Source of the DNA: Acanthamoeba castellanii str. Neff | Lineage: Eukaryota; Discosea; Longamoebia; Acanthamoebidae | Reading direction: 5' to 3' | Assembly (NCBI RefSeq): GCF_000313135.1 | Contig: NW_004457584.1 | Location: forward strand, 460,768 to 524,767 | Length of the DNA: 64,000 nucleotides | Shown here: piece by piece, positions 42,682-54,758 of the stretch | How positions within the stretch are numbered: the first letter of the stretch is position 1 | Layout of the letters: the number at the start of each line of letters is the position of its first letter | The notes under the pieces: generated by a model | Database searches by the model: none | What the model saw: only the letters and a program-made list of their open reading frames with translations | Told to the model about the DNA's origin: nothing | Position numbers and translations under genes: made by a program

Positions 42682-45600
42682 CGAACAGGAAAGCCTGCGT
42701 GAGCGCGCACGTCGTGCAAGGTTTCATGTATCAGATGGCGTGGCAACAACACCTTCAAAACATTTGAGCGCTTTGTGAAGGAGCTTTTTGCATCTCTTGT
42801 TGTCTCTCCGCTGCAGTGCCTTCATCTGCGTCGCCAACCATCAGTCAGACACTCTGACTATAGTGTCGCGTGTGGTGGCGTGGCGCTGTGTCGCGTTTCG
42901 TGTGAGCGTTACCTTATAGATGTAGCCGCGTGAGTGGCCAATGATGCCCAAGTGCTTGACCCGCTCGTGAATGGCGGCCAGATCAATGCTGTCGAACCGC
43001 GTCAAGGCGAATTCCTTCTCGCTCACCTCTGTCAAAAAATCTGCCACACTCACGTTTTCAGTTGCGTGTGTGTCGGTGTGTGTGTCGGTGTGTGTCTCGT
43101 TATGCAGCGTACTCTCAACGGTGTCTTTGGTGAGCTTGACTTGCAGGAGAGCAAGCAGCCGAAGCAGAAGCAGCGGCCGCCCGTCCGCCAGGTGCGCCTC
43201 GTCGCCCGACGGCACCGCCGCCATCGCCGCCGATTTCTGTGTCTTCTTTTCTCCGGTGCTGCCGGAGCGCTTCGCGTGCTTGGCCTTCGTGTTTCCCTTC
43301 TTCTCGCCGAGGCCTTCGAGCCTCTCTCTCGCGGTGCGCTGAGGCACGAGGAGGCCCAGCAGGTTGAAGTCGTCGCGCTTCTCGTGGGCGTCGAGCGCGT
43401 CGGGTCCGAACTTCTTCATAATCGCGCTCTTGAGCGGCCCATTAAAATATCGAATCTGGGACCGCACACGCACACGCACACGCACACGCACACGCACGAC
43501 ACACGCCACCGCACACACGACGCTGAGCTTAGCGCGGTGAAGTCGACGTGTGTTGTGTTGCGTACGTCTCGGTCGGCCAGGGGCACGAAGAGCTTGTTGA
43601 GGTAGTACAGGTAGACCTCGCGATAGGGCTCCTCGAGCGGCACGCGCAGCTTCTTCATCCGCTGCCTCAGCTTCGCGAACACGATCTTCCTGTACCATGT
43701 GTCGTGTCGTGTCGTGTGCGTGTGCGTGTGCGTGTGCGTGTGCGTGTGCGTGTGCGTGTGCGTGTGCGTGTGCGTGTGCGTGTGCGTGTCAAGTCGGACG
43801 CACCGCACGCACAAAGGCACGAAGGCGCGTTGCGTTATTGTACCGTATCGTGCGGGCGCACATCTCGAGGAAGAGCAGCTGACGGGTGTCGGTGAGGCCC
43901 GGGGTGTTGGGCGGCACGAGCTGGCCCACCATGTGCCGCACGCGACCCAAATTCCTCAAATTGATTCCCTGTCGAGCAGCCCGAGACGCAGCAACTCCCT
44001 CCCAATCAGCCCGCACGAACACCACCGCACACGCACAAACACCACCGCACGCGCATGACACGCACGCGCACCTTTGCGTGGAGGAGTTGCTTGAGCGGGA
44101 ACATGGCCAAGAACACGGTGCGACTGGGCTTCTCCTTTTCCTGATCCGCGTTGTGCTCCCTGTGCATCCATCGACAATTGGTCGTTTGGTACCACTTGTG
44201 ACGTGTGTGCGTGTGCGTGTGCGGTGTGCGTTGCACGTTTTGGTCTCGCGTTGCGGGAAGGTGTACGATTTACGGGCGAAGGTGGTCCATTCGTAGGCCA
44301 CCCGGGCTGTGAGCTTGCGGGCGAACTTGGGGATCACCTCCAGGTGCAAGTAATCCGTCGCCGCTCGCACCTATCCGTTTAAATCCACGCACGCACGCGT
44401 CAGCGCGTGCGATTCATGTCGTTTGTGCGTGTCGTGTGTCGTGTGGTGTGTGTGTGTCATGTGATGTGTGTCGTGTCGTGTCGCACCTCTTTGTTGTGTT
44501 CTGCGAGGTCCTGCTTGGAGGCCGACACGAAGCCACTGGACAGGAGGTACAGTGAGTCACGTGCGCCCGATCGGGCGGCTAAGCACCACCCACCCACCCA
44601 ACCAGCGCCTTGCGCCCTAGAATGAAAAGACGCACCTGAACGCGTCGCTGCAAAGCGGGGTCGGGAAACGCTTCACCAGCTCTGGAATTCGAGGCAGGCG
44701 TCAGTTCGCCTTGCGCGCTGGTGGCGGGGGGGAGAGAGTACCTGGCCGGAGGAGGCGATAGAGGTGGCCCATTCGCGCGCTGCTGCAATTGGTCGATGGG
44801 GAGCAATGAAGAGTGAGGCGCGATCGGAGCTACACCTTTTTTTAAGGTCCGGAAGTCGAGCGCGAGATCCGGGGGGGCGCACCTCGCATCGGGGGCCTCG
44901 GGCGGGAAGACTCGCGACAGGTCCACCAGGTAGAATTGGCCATTCTTGTAGTCGCACACACGCACACGCACACGCACACACGCATACGCGCGCGCATACA
45001 CGGGTGAATGACCATGCCACGCAACGGGGGCGGCGAGGAGGGAGCGGGGCCTACGATGTGGTGGCCCTCGACGTCGGCGGCGGTGGCGAGTCGCTGGGGC
45101 GGAATGCCGGATAGGGGGTGCGGATACACCATGTGCTCCTTGATGTTCAGCTTCTGTGCCGCTTCCCTGCAGCCACGCACCAACGCAACGTTGAGCTGCA
45201 CGCACACGAACGTCGTACGCAACGCAACGCACGACACAAACGCATGGTTCAGGGAAGGCACCTCATCTTGGCATCAAGGACGGGGTTGGTGTTGACTACT
45301 GTGTGGCCGGCGTTGGGCGAACCGTAGCAGAGGGTGCCGGGGCTGATGGGCAGCAGCGAAACAGCCAACAGTCGAAACCCTGGACGGCGTACCACACGAA
45401 CATTAGAAAATGGGAAAGAAAAAAGGAAAAAAGAAAAGGGGGAACATACCTCGAAAATCGATCACTGCAGTCATGGGCGTGTGCAGGCTGGGGATGTGGC
45501 AGTTGTAGTAGGCCATCACCCCCTTCAGCTCGTGCCCTGCATGCGTGTCGCATGTCGTGTCGTGCGTGTCGTGCGCGTGTTGCGCGTGTTGTGATGTCAC

Positions 45601-47367
45601 GCAAGGATTAGAATCATCTGCACCGAACGAGGAGGTGACTGAGCAGCGAGTACCGGCGAGCTTGGCAGCCGCGTCATCGCTCTGGTACAGGCCTCGCGAG
45701 TCCATGCTGAACTTGAACAAGATGTCCCGCACCAGATCTGTGTGTCGCGTCACAATGAGCGTGTGCACGGGCGTGTGCGTGTGCGGTGTGCGGCGACGTA
45801 CATTTGGTTCCGCCCGCAATGCCGCCGATGGCGACGGGTTGGATGGTCTTGAGGTGTGCGGGCATGAACGCCTCCGAGATGATGATCTTCCCGTACGTGC
45901 GCGCCGACAGCAGGAAATCTCTGAGGGTGGTGTGATGGCGTGTGGCTTGCCACATCAGCAGCGCGACTGTCGGATACCAGTGCGAATGGATGATGTACCG
46001 AGAGAGTTGGGTCAGTCTGTTGGTGGCCGCAACGCGCTGCGCGAAGGGCGCGTTGGAGCTCATCATGCGCAGCGTCTCGGTGGCCTCTCGAAACCGCTCG
46101 GTCCAGCCGCGCGTCGACTCCGCCCAGTATGCCGACGCCGGCGATCCAGGAGCCCCTGTTCAACGTCGACCGCGCCCACTACCCTCATCAATATGAGGAA
46201 TTCCAGGAATGCCACATAAGGTTTGCATACCGTCTTCGTCTTCGTCTTCGTCTTCATTCTCGCCCTCCCTGCTGGTGGTGGTGATGGTGTGGGTGGTAGT
46301 GGACCCAGGGTCGGTGTTTACGCTGTACACCAGCGCACGCGCAACGTCCTCGTCGCTGATGATCGAACTCGCATTCTCATTCTTCTGCATCACGTCGTTC
46401 GTTTCCTGCGCTTTCTTCTCCCTGCCGTTTTCACCACTGTCACGGCCGCTTCCGCCGTCGTCGTCGATGTGGAATTGGCTTGTCTCGTCGCCGTCGTGCT
46501 CCACGTCGTGGTACATATAGATGTCATCGGATCTGGTGTCGACTTTGCTGACGTGGGTAGAGTCCGCGGTGAAGGTGACGAGGTAGTTGTTGTCGTCCTC
46601 TTGGCCCTGCTGAGGCACTGGCGGCGGCGGCGGCTTCGCGTCTGTCTGCGGAGGTGGTGGCGCTCCCTCGACGTCCTCGTAGGCCGACGACACATACCCA
46701 CCCGTGTCGTCCGTGTCTAAACCACCGCACGCACACACGCACACACGCACACGCACCAAAAAGAGGTTAGTCGTGACTGCGCAGGCGGTAATTCGACACA
46801 CGCGGGCACCTTGGTAAAAGCTGTCAGATCCCTCGCCGGCATACGCTCCATCACACCTGCACACGACACACACACCACACACCACACACGCAATCACTCT
46901 TAGAAGGTTGCCTGTGTCTTTGGTGGTGTCGTGTCGGCTGTTGTACTCCGCATAGTCCACGCTGGTGGCTGTGTCCGCCTTGCTCTGCGCGCGTTCGCTG
47001 CGCTCAGACAGCTCTTCTTCGGAGTTGGTGGGCGTGGTGATGGCCGACAGCGAGAGGTTGGGTCGCGGCAGCGAGGCCGCGTCCAGGGTCAGCACCCGCT
47101 CACGGAGGGCTTCCAGCCTGGCCGCCTGCGGGAAGCGCCTCTGCCCCTCTTGCTGCTGCTGTGCCTGCAATGTTGTGGTTATTTATTTAATTATTTTATA
47201 AAATGTACAATAAATAGGCCATAAAATAATAAATAAAAAAGCGGTACACTTGTGGCTGGCTGGGAAGCATGATGGGCGCCAATCAATGGGTCCACGTGGT
47301 CTTCGCCTTCTCGTGTTGTTGATGAGACTTTGGGGCCGCCCCCGAGGCGGCTCCAGAAATGCTTCAT
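42010..47367 (-). CDS. CLU-domain (clustered mitochondria family) protein with C-terminal helical repeats
   Basis: Twenty-three exons give 1079 residues: 47367-47248, 47164-46947, 46856-46810, 46716-46231, 46155-45802, 45737-45654, 45536-45450, 45379-45262, 45166-45055, 44944-44883, 44782-44742, 44681-44636, 44535-44487, 44370-44267, 44159-44072, 43968-43844, 43689-43566, 43455-43113, 43028-42913, 42825-42753, 42627-42537, 42458-42247 and 42149-42010. The CLU core reads TAVIDFRGFRLLAVSLLPIS, YGSPNAGHTVVN, NGQFYLVDLSRVFPPEAP, HLYRLLRPELVKRF, then GINLRNLGRVRHMVG. A C-terminal array resembles TPR (DTYSLYQYACFLKRCGDQAK). CLU/CLUH proteins bind mRNAs of mitochondrial proteins and keep mitochondria dispersed. 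The first 340 residues are acidic, Pro/Ser/Thr-rich and not family-like. Several exons are only 41-62 nt, so a few edges may shift (two acceptors have in-frame alternatives). Confidence 0.82.
42643..42682. repeat. (CAA)n run in CLU intron
   Basis: About thirteen CAA triplets in the intron between CLU exons 20 and 21 (42628-42752). On the coding strand this is (TTG)n near the 3' splice site. Confidence 0.85.
43714..43788. repeat. (GTGTGC)n hexamer repeat in CLU intron
   Basis: Twelve or more perfect GTGTGC hexamers, the purest microsatellite in the window, in the intron 43690-43843 of the CLU-family gene. Confidence 0.92.
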
Positions 47368-47805
47368 CTTTGCAAATCCAATAAATTACAAAATAAAAGA
47401 AAAGGAAATAAAACAAGACGAATATTTTTTCGGCAATATTCGCAGGTATTCCGACGCCAAGACGACGAAAGCGAACAGACCACAGCACCATGGTGCTGCC
47501 TCGCGAGGTAGTGCTTTCAGGCCTCACCGACGATCGCCACACCTACTGGACACACTGCTTGATTGCTTCACCTTTTCCTTTTCGATACGAAGATTAGAGC
47601 CGCTACCCGCACACGATTTTTACTTCAATCTCGCGTCTGCACCGCTCGCGCCGCTCCTCCTACAGCTCCTCGAGCCTTGACGACTCGACCCGCTTCAGCC
47701 ACCGGCCTACTTCGCCCTCTCCACCCACTCCACCGAATCTCGCCAGCACCACAGGTGGACCATCAATTGGACAGTGCTAGATCCTACTGCTACTCGAGCA
47801 AGGAG
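47368..47805. promoter_or_regulatory. Divergent promoter region, CLU and PRPP-synthetase-like genes
   Basis: 438 bp between divergent start codons, with an A-rich patch at 47385-47435. I see no TATA box and no other gene. Confidence 0.45.
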
Positions 47806-49452
47806 ATGGACCCACACAAACACCACACTCGCGCGGAGCCGAGAACCCACCGCCACGTGTCATCGTCGCCATCGTCGAAGCCGCACGGCCAGGACCTGTG
47901 GATCTTTGCCTACCCAGAGATGCAGTCCATGGCCGACGGCGTGCGCCAGGCCCTCGACCTCGCCGACGATGTACGTATGCATGGCCTATGTGTGCATCTC
48001 TGCAACGTGGAAAGATGTAAAGATACGTATTACACAAACAGAACGAGGAAGGGCCGCTGGTGGTGGCCAGGAGGGGAGACATCAAGTGGGGCCGATTCCC
48101 AGACTCGTTTCCCAACCTGTTCATCGACAAGCCCCATCAGACCGTGCGCGGGAAGCATCTCGTCTTCTTCGCCTCCTTCTTCCATCCCGAGAGCATGTTC
48201 GCCCAGCTGTCAGGTACCCTGAGCTCGGCACCTGCAGGCGCTCACCTGCATAGGTCTTGGGTGGCTCACACACGCAGTATTGTTTGCTGCTGCTTTGGTT
48301 TGTGGTGACTTTCCACTACTACCCTAGTGCTCTTCCACCTGCCACGCTACTGTGCCCGATCGTTGGTCGTTGTGCTTCCCTACTTCCCCACAGGCACCAT
48401 GGAGAGAGTTGACGAAGGTATACACACATTCGCGCACCACCCACACGCGGTTGCTTACGGTTGTTCAACTTTATGTGGGTCTTGCAGAGGGACAGATCGC
48501 CACGGCCATGTCGCTCGCCCGGCTGTTGTCGTCCATCCCACCGCTTGGAGAGGGTCCCGCCAAGGTGTTGATCTACGACATTCACGCCCTCGGGGAACGG
48601 TACCGTTAGCCTTCATCACCGCGTAGGCCGTGTCCAATGCACTGACCGTTGCCCTCTCCGACTTACCGTGAATCACAGCTTCTACTTTGGGGACAACATC
48701 ATCCCCATGTTCGAAACAGCCATCCCGCTGATCATCGACAAGATCAAGACTGCCCACCGAGACGAGGTACCATGTCTCATGCCACATCTCGTGCGCGTGT
48801 GCGTGTGCGTGTGTGTGATGGCCATTGGAGTAACCCACGCGTGCTCCAGAACGTGGCGATTGCATTCCCGGACGAGGGAGCGATCAAACGATTCGGCGGT
48901 CAATTCCACGAGTTCGACACCATCCTCTGCTCCAAGGTGAGAGGGGAGGGCAACAAACGGATCGTCACCGTCAAGGAAGGCGACGCCGCTGGCCGCCACG
49001 TGTTCATCATCGACGACCTCGTGCAGACCGGTACTGCGACTTGCAACACCTGCTGAGACAGCACAACATTGACTTCAACGTTGGGTGCGTGTCGCGTGTC
49101 AGGCGGAACACTCATTGAGTGCAAGAACGCACTGATCAAGCAGGGCGCCAAGGACGTGTCGGCCTATGTGACTCACGCCATCTTCCCTGGCGACAGCTGG
49201 AAGCGCTTCACTGGTTTGTTTCTCCTCTCTTCTTCGCTCTTCGCTCTTCGTTCTTTGTTTCTCTACTGTCCTACTAAACTAACGTTGAGCAACTCGCATC
49301 AAAACACAGACCCGACCGACGAGAAGCCCTTCAAAAACTTCTACATCACCGACTCGTGCCCCTCCGTCGCCGCGACGCTGCAGGACACCAAACCCTTCGC
49401 CGTGCTGCCGCTGGCCGAGCCCATCTCCGCCTTCCTCCGCGAGATCGCCTGA
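47806..49452 (+). CDS. Ribose-phosphate pyrophosphokinase-like protein (plant PRS3/4 type)
   Basis: Eight exons (47806-47970, 48042-48213, 48328-48417, 48488-48599, 48679-48766, 48850-49030, 49103-49213 and 49310-49452) give 353 residues. PRPP synthetases make 5-phosphoribosyl-1-pyrophosphate for nucleotide, His and Trp synthesis. Visible signatures: VLPYFPTGTMERVDEEGQIA, IYDIHALGERFYFGD, the PRPP loop HVFIIDDLVQTGGTLIEC (split by an intron), and AKDVSAYVTHAIFPGDSWKR. This last element and the shortened catalytic region match the second plant class (PRS3/4). Class I has the ATP-binding RQDKK pattern; I do not see it here. The N-terminal 30 residues are His/Arg/Ser-rich and may be disordered or a targeting extension. 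Activity is likely but not certain. Confidence 0.88.
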
Positions 49453-49511
49453 TCCACAACACACACGCACTGGTTCGTCGTTGCAATGCAACTCAGGTTT
49501 GGCTGGTCTTA

Positions 49512-50646
49512 CTACACGCTGCCCAGGAGTTTGTGGCAGCCCCAGGCGGCGAGGGACACCGTGAGGTTGTCCCAGTCGCTGACCGGGAGGGACTCGACCA
49601 CCGTCGACACGAGCGTCACGGCGACGATGGTGGGCAGGCTCTGGGCCAGGCCGACGCGCAGCCAGCCCTGGGCGTGGAACAGGTGGGCGTAGGCGCACTG
49701 GAAGGCCAGCGACGCGACGAAGAAGGCGCACGAGCCGGCCCACGACTTCGACCGGTTGTGCGGCAGTCGCGCCGCACCACCGTACTTGCGTCCGGCCAGA
49801 TCAGCAAACCCTGTGTGTGCGTGTGTATCGTAGGTTGTGTGCGGTGCGTGTCGTGCTGTGAGCAAGACGGTTGCACGCGCCGGTTAGGCAAGAGAAGCGG
49901 TACCATCGCCGGCGCATAGGATGAGGAGGATGGAGATGCCGACGGAGGAGTCTCGCCAGTACACGCACGTACAGACCACAAATATGATTCCTACACGACA
50001 CGACACGACACGACACAACACGACACACGCACGACACGCACGTATCGTTAAGTTTGTGGTTCAGAAGCCTCGCGTGGGCCACCGGTCTCGGCGCAGTACC
50101 GTAGATCAAGGGACCCTTGAGTAGTTCGGTGCGATCGCCCGTTCGCGACAGCGATCTGACCGTCTTCTCGTCCTTGAGCACTCCCTGCCAGCACGCACGC
50201 ACCACACGAGGGAACGTGCTTAGCAGGGCGCGTGTTGCGTGTTGTGCGCTGCGTGCGGTGTGCAAGTACCAAGCCGAGGAGGGCGAAGCGGAGGGTGATG
50301 AGGCCGGGCACCACCGCGGCCCAGTACCGCGCCTGAGCGTCTTGCGGGAACGCCAACCAGCACAGGATAAATCTGAACAAATGAAGAAATGAATAAAACA
50401 AACAAATAAATAAATATTGAGAAAATCAAAACAAAGTCATAGAGGGAACATAAGTTAAATAAATAGATAAATAAATCGTCGGAAAGGCGGGGAGGCAGTG
50501 TACAGTGGCCCGGTGCCGACGTGAATCCATTTGCGGCACGCATTGGCCGAGAGGACGCCCCGGTCGCGAAGCGTTTCCATGGCCTTGAGCCACAAAAGGG
50601 CCACCACCGTCGTGCCCGACGTGGGCACCAGCAGGTGCGCAACCAT
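49512..50646 (-). CDS. Phytol/polyprenol kinase-like membrane protein
   Basis: Five exons (50646-50504, 50372-50270, 50184-50100, 49990-49904 and 49810-49512) give 238 residues, rich in hydrophobic helices. The signature CAGDGFADLAGRKYG, then LPHNRSKSWAGSCAFFVAS and VVESLPVSDWDNLTVSLAA, matches the CTP-dependent kinases of plants (VTE5 phytol kinase, FOLK farnesol kinase) and the related dolichol kinase/CDP-diglyceride synthase fold. The conserved KSWAGS and the Asp of DNLT would bind CTP and metal. The N-terminal RKWIHVGTGPLFILCWLAFP is the other family block. The substrate is probably a polyprenol or phytol-like alcohol in an internal membrane; an organism without chloroplasts would use farnesol, geranylgeraniol or dolichol (inference). 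Phases close through all four introns. Confidence 0.85.
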
Positions 50647-50764
50647 CTCTTAAAAGTAAAATTAACAAAGAAAATCTTTTCATTCGCGTTTTCCTTCCAA
50701 TTGAGAGTGGGAAAAGCTATATTTCAAATAAAACAAATAAAACAAAGAAAGCGTGGGGTGTGCA

Positions 50765-53700
50765 CTACTGCGGGTAGGCCGAGAGGTAGAAGGGCGCGGA
50801 GGCGGTGGGCAGAATGACGGGGGACTTGGCGCCGAGGATCTGCTTGTCGCCCTTGCTCGACGTGACGGCCAGCGCCTGCGCACCCTGGCTGGTGAGGCCG
50901 AACGTGATCTGCTTGTCATCGAACGCAATGTCGATCTGGCTGCCCAGGTAGTGGAACTGGTTGTTGTTGTTGTTGTTGTTGTTGTTAGGGCATCATTAAG
51001 GAGGTCGGCGAACATTAAGGTGGTGCTGGTGTGGCTTAAGGAGGCGGCGCACCTGGCGGTACTTGAGGTAGGTGGTGTGCTCGGGGAGGACGGGCTTGAA
51101 CACGACGCGGTCGTTGAGGATGCGTACGCCGCCGAAGCCGGCCCACAGGCCCTGCAGGAAACCGCCCGCGCCGGTGATGAAGTGGGGGCAGCCTCCGTTG
51201 ACCGTCTCCTGCCAGGCGTTGAACGGCAAGTTCAAGTTGAGCCTGCGCGTATGTCGTGCGAGTCGTGTTGTGCGTGTGTCGTGTCGTGTGTCGCGCGTGT
51301 CGTGTTGTGTGCCACGATGAGAAAGGAATCATGATCGAGATAGGCGAAGGGGTCGCCGTACTGGTAGCTCTGGTTGAAGTACTTGGCGGCGAGCTGGTAC
51401 TCGCCGACCTCGAGCCAGCCGATGGCGAACATGCCCCAGGACATGGCCGGGCCGTTGATGTCGGTCACCTCCTCGTAGTACTCCAGGTCGTTCCTTCGCA
51501 CCTGCTCCGGCAGCTGGTCGAGCGCCGGATAGCCCATCAAGATCGTGTCGGCCTGCATTCCACACATTACTCACAAGTTATTTAAATTTTCTTACATAAA
51601 AATACCAATATTATTTTATTATAATTCTTTTTTTAAAAAAAAAGAAAGATAAATAAGTCTATTTTATAAAATTGAAGGGAAGTAAGTACCTGCTTGACGA
51701 CCTGGCCGTACTCGTAGCCCACGTACTCGGGGTGGAAGTTGCCGGTGGCGTTGAAGGGCACGTAGATGTTGCTCGAGATGTTGAGCCAGACCGGGTCCAC
51801 CTTAAGGCCCAATATCTGTTCATTTACACGTTTTTTAGAATATATAGATAGACATATATTCGATATATAGTGTGGGTACAAGACAATAGTAAAAGAATGC
51901 AAGGAATGTACCTGCATGGCCTCGGCGGCGAACTCGATGCTGATGCGGGCGATGGTGTTGGTGTAGGCGTTGTCGTTGATGCCCTTGTTGTCGGGTCCCG
52001 TGGCGTACTCGTCCGGGCCGAGCACATGATTGATGGAATATTTCTGTGTGGCCACCATTTGAGCGGCAGGGGTTAGGGTCAACCCTCTACGGACCGCACA
52101 CGCACACGCACAACGCACACGCGGATGGAGGGCAATGGGCGAACCTGGGTGGTGGAGTTCCACTCGACGTGCGAGATCCAGAAGGCGGCGATGCCCACGG
52201 CGAGGTTGATGCCCTCCTCCTTCAGCCACTGCTTGTCCCGCGTGAGGCGCCAGTACTGCTGGACCGCCAGCGCTGCACACGCGGCACACACGACAATACA
52301 GGTCAGTCCACAATGAAACGCTCGCACCACAAACGTCACTCCGAGCGTGTGCTTGGCGTACCGATGTCGCCCATGAGGTGGTGCTCGAACAGACCCGGCG
52401 GCCAGGGGCACACCTCGGAGCCGGTGTAGCCGCTCTCCCACGGGAACTTGAGGCCCTGCAAAAAAATAGAAAAATTAATATAATGTGTATATTTGTTAAA
52501 ATGAATAAATAAATAGAAATAAATAAATAAGGTGGTAAAGGTGCACCACCTTGAATCCGTTGAGGGCGGCGTTGGCCGAGGCTTCGGGGATGCGGTCGGA
52601 ACGGTACTGGAGGAGGTTGCGGGCCACCTCGGGGTAGAAGAGGGCCATCGTGGGGTACATCCACGTCTCGCCGTCCCAGAACGAGTGGCCGCTGTAGCCC
52701 GTGGTGGCCAACGACCCGGGCGACACACTGACACACACCGCCACCGCGAAGAATTAACTACGTTTGCAGTGTGTGCGGTGGTGCGTGTGCGGTGGTACGG
52801 TGGTGCGCGTGGGTGTGCGTGTGCGGTCTACCTGTAGGACTTGACGCGGAAAGCGGAGCCGAAGCGGCTGGAGTTGGTCTCGTAGTCGCCCGCGCGGATG
52901 GAGCTGAGGAGGTAGTAGATCGACGAGTTGACGGCCTGGCCGAGCTCGAATCGAGCGCCCACCTCAATACCGGCCTCCCAAATCTTTTCCCATTCCTGTT
53001 CACGACACGACACACACGACACGACACGACACGACACACGCGACAACACGGGTTGGTCCAACTGCAACTGAGTGAAGATCGAGTGAAGCGGGGCGTTACC
53101 TCGATATGGTGCTTCCGGAGGGAGCCCTGCATGAACTGCGCGTTCTGCAAATCGGTGAGCGCGGCGTCGATCGGGTACTCGCTGTCGTGGTTGGTCCTGT
53201 GACACATTTTGCCACGTCAGCAAGAAAAAGAAAAAGAATCTAAAAGAAAAATAAATATAATTCAAGTAAAAATAAATAAAGAATGTAAATAAATCAAAAT
53301 AGTCTAACCTGATGGCGGTGATGAAGTAGAAGGTGGTGGAGCTGCCGGTGGCGTTGACGGTGATGCTGTCGGGCACGTTGTTGGTGGCGACGGCGACGAA
53401 GGTCGGCTGCTGCTTGGGCGTCTCGAGCAGGCGCGTGGGGCCGGCGATGACCGCGAGGCCCGGCGGCGCGCCGTACGGGCTCAGGTCGAGGTCGGTCGTG
53501 GCCGTGCCGTTGTTGTTAGCCAGCGTGAGCGTGATCGACTCGTTGGTGGGGCTCACCGTCGTGCGCACCTGGATCTCGTGCACGAGCAGCGACGGATAGA
53601 AACGGTGCGCATACCTGGCGGGGAGGAGAAGTGAGTCGTGCGCGGCGTGTGCGGTGTGCGGTGTGCGTCGTGCGATGCGGTGCGTGCGAGTGTGTGTCGC

Positions 53701-54541
53701 GCGCGGCGTGTGCGATGTGTGGTGTGCGGTGTGAGTGGTACCAGCGCTGTTCGATATCGGCCTCGGCGCAAGCGATGCACGGCTTGAAGTAAGACCTCCT
53801 GTAAAAGACGCCTGCGGTTGTGTGTGTGTGTGTGTGTGGTGTGTGTGCGTGTGTGCGTGCGTGTGTGTGGGTTAGTCATTGATCGCGTTGGTCACAGGCA
53901 AAGTGCAAATGCGCGGGTACCCTCTCGAATGTTGAGTGCGGAACCGGTGTGCAGGGCGTTGGTGACGGTGATGGCGTTGGTGGCCGGAAGGCGGGCTCGC
54001 TTCGAAAGCGACTCCTCGCCGTTGAAAACACCTGGGGCGCCAACGAGCCACACAAGCTTTTGCGGTGAGACCAAACAATGCCATGGCAATAGTAGAGAAA
54101 GTAGAGGTACCAGAGACGTAGATGTCCGGGCTGCCGACCACAGTGGCCATGTAGCCGTTGCCCACCACCGCCTACGCACACGCGCACACGCAACCCAGCC
54201 ACCGCACACGGCACACGTCAGCAATCGGGCCGGAGTTTCACCACACCAACACAAAAAACCACCATTGGGGTGGAAAAGGCGGAAGAGGATCCCTCGTGTT
54301 GGATTTGATTGATGGTTTCGTTTTCTCGCGAGATCGCAGTGCGAGATGAGGTGGGTACCTGGCGATAGGTCTGCTGGGGTTCGTCGGTGCCGAAGAGGAG
54401 GTCGCCCTGCTTCCACGGCCCGACCCAATCTGCGGGGATACCCAGGGGAGGCGACGGTGCGGCCGCCCTCGTCAGCGCGACGAGCGACACCGCCACGAAG
54501 AGCAGCGCCGCCAAGGCTACTTGGCTTCTTGGTCCTTTCAT
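50765..54541 (-). CDS. Secreted GH65 glycoside hydrolase (PGGHG/acid trehalase family)
   Basis: Fifteen exons give 740 residues: 54541-54359, 54171-54111, 54031-53921, 53811-53742, 53614-53309, 53196-53100, 52995-52832, 52727-52550, 52455-52362, 52272-52145, 52043-51912, 51815-51690, 51552-51362, 51242-51053 and 50956-50765. A signal peptide (VALAALLFVAVSLVALTRAA) opens the protein. The order is the GH65 one: N-terminal beta-sandwich (VVGNGYMATVVGSPDIY), the (alpha/alpha)6 barrel with TTGYSGHSFWDGETWMYPTM, the catalytic acid Glu476 in LGPDEYATG, then TGAGGFLQGLWAGFGGVRI and a short C-terminal beta domain. Relatives remove glucose from glucosylgalactosyl-hydroxylysine or hydrolyse trehalose. 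Several Asn-Xaa-Ser/Thr sites suit a lysosomal or secreted enzyme. The substrate is unproven. Confidence 0.92.
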
Positions 54542-54758
54542 CTTTCTCTTTTCTCTTCGTAGCGCCCAACAAACACAAAGAGACACGCCCGAGGAGGTTA
54601 ATTAAATTGAGAATCTCAAAAAAGAAAAAGAGAAATAGAAAATAAATTGTTCTTTTTTGTCGCCACTGATAAGTTTGACATGTTGAGCACGTGTACGGAG
54701 TTGGCAAGCACACATAACACTCCCATACATGTGCGACGTCCCACCACACATAATCACA

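Noticed and set aside
46160..46230. Reading through the CLU exon 4 end into GMQTLCGIPGIPHIDEGSGR
   Set aside because: The frame stops shortly after, whereas the GTATGC donor and the AG at 46157-46156 restore the frame that leads into the CLU core.
51230..51361. Extending the GH65 exon through SYQYGDPFAYLDHDSFLIVAHN
   Set aside because: Only the earlier donor (SYQ|GTACGG) gives the phase needed for LNLNLPFNAWQETVNGG, which is the family sequence; the extension is intron.
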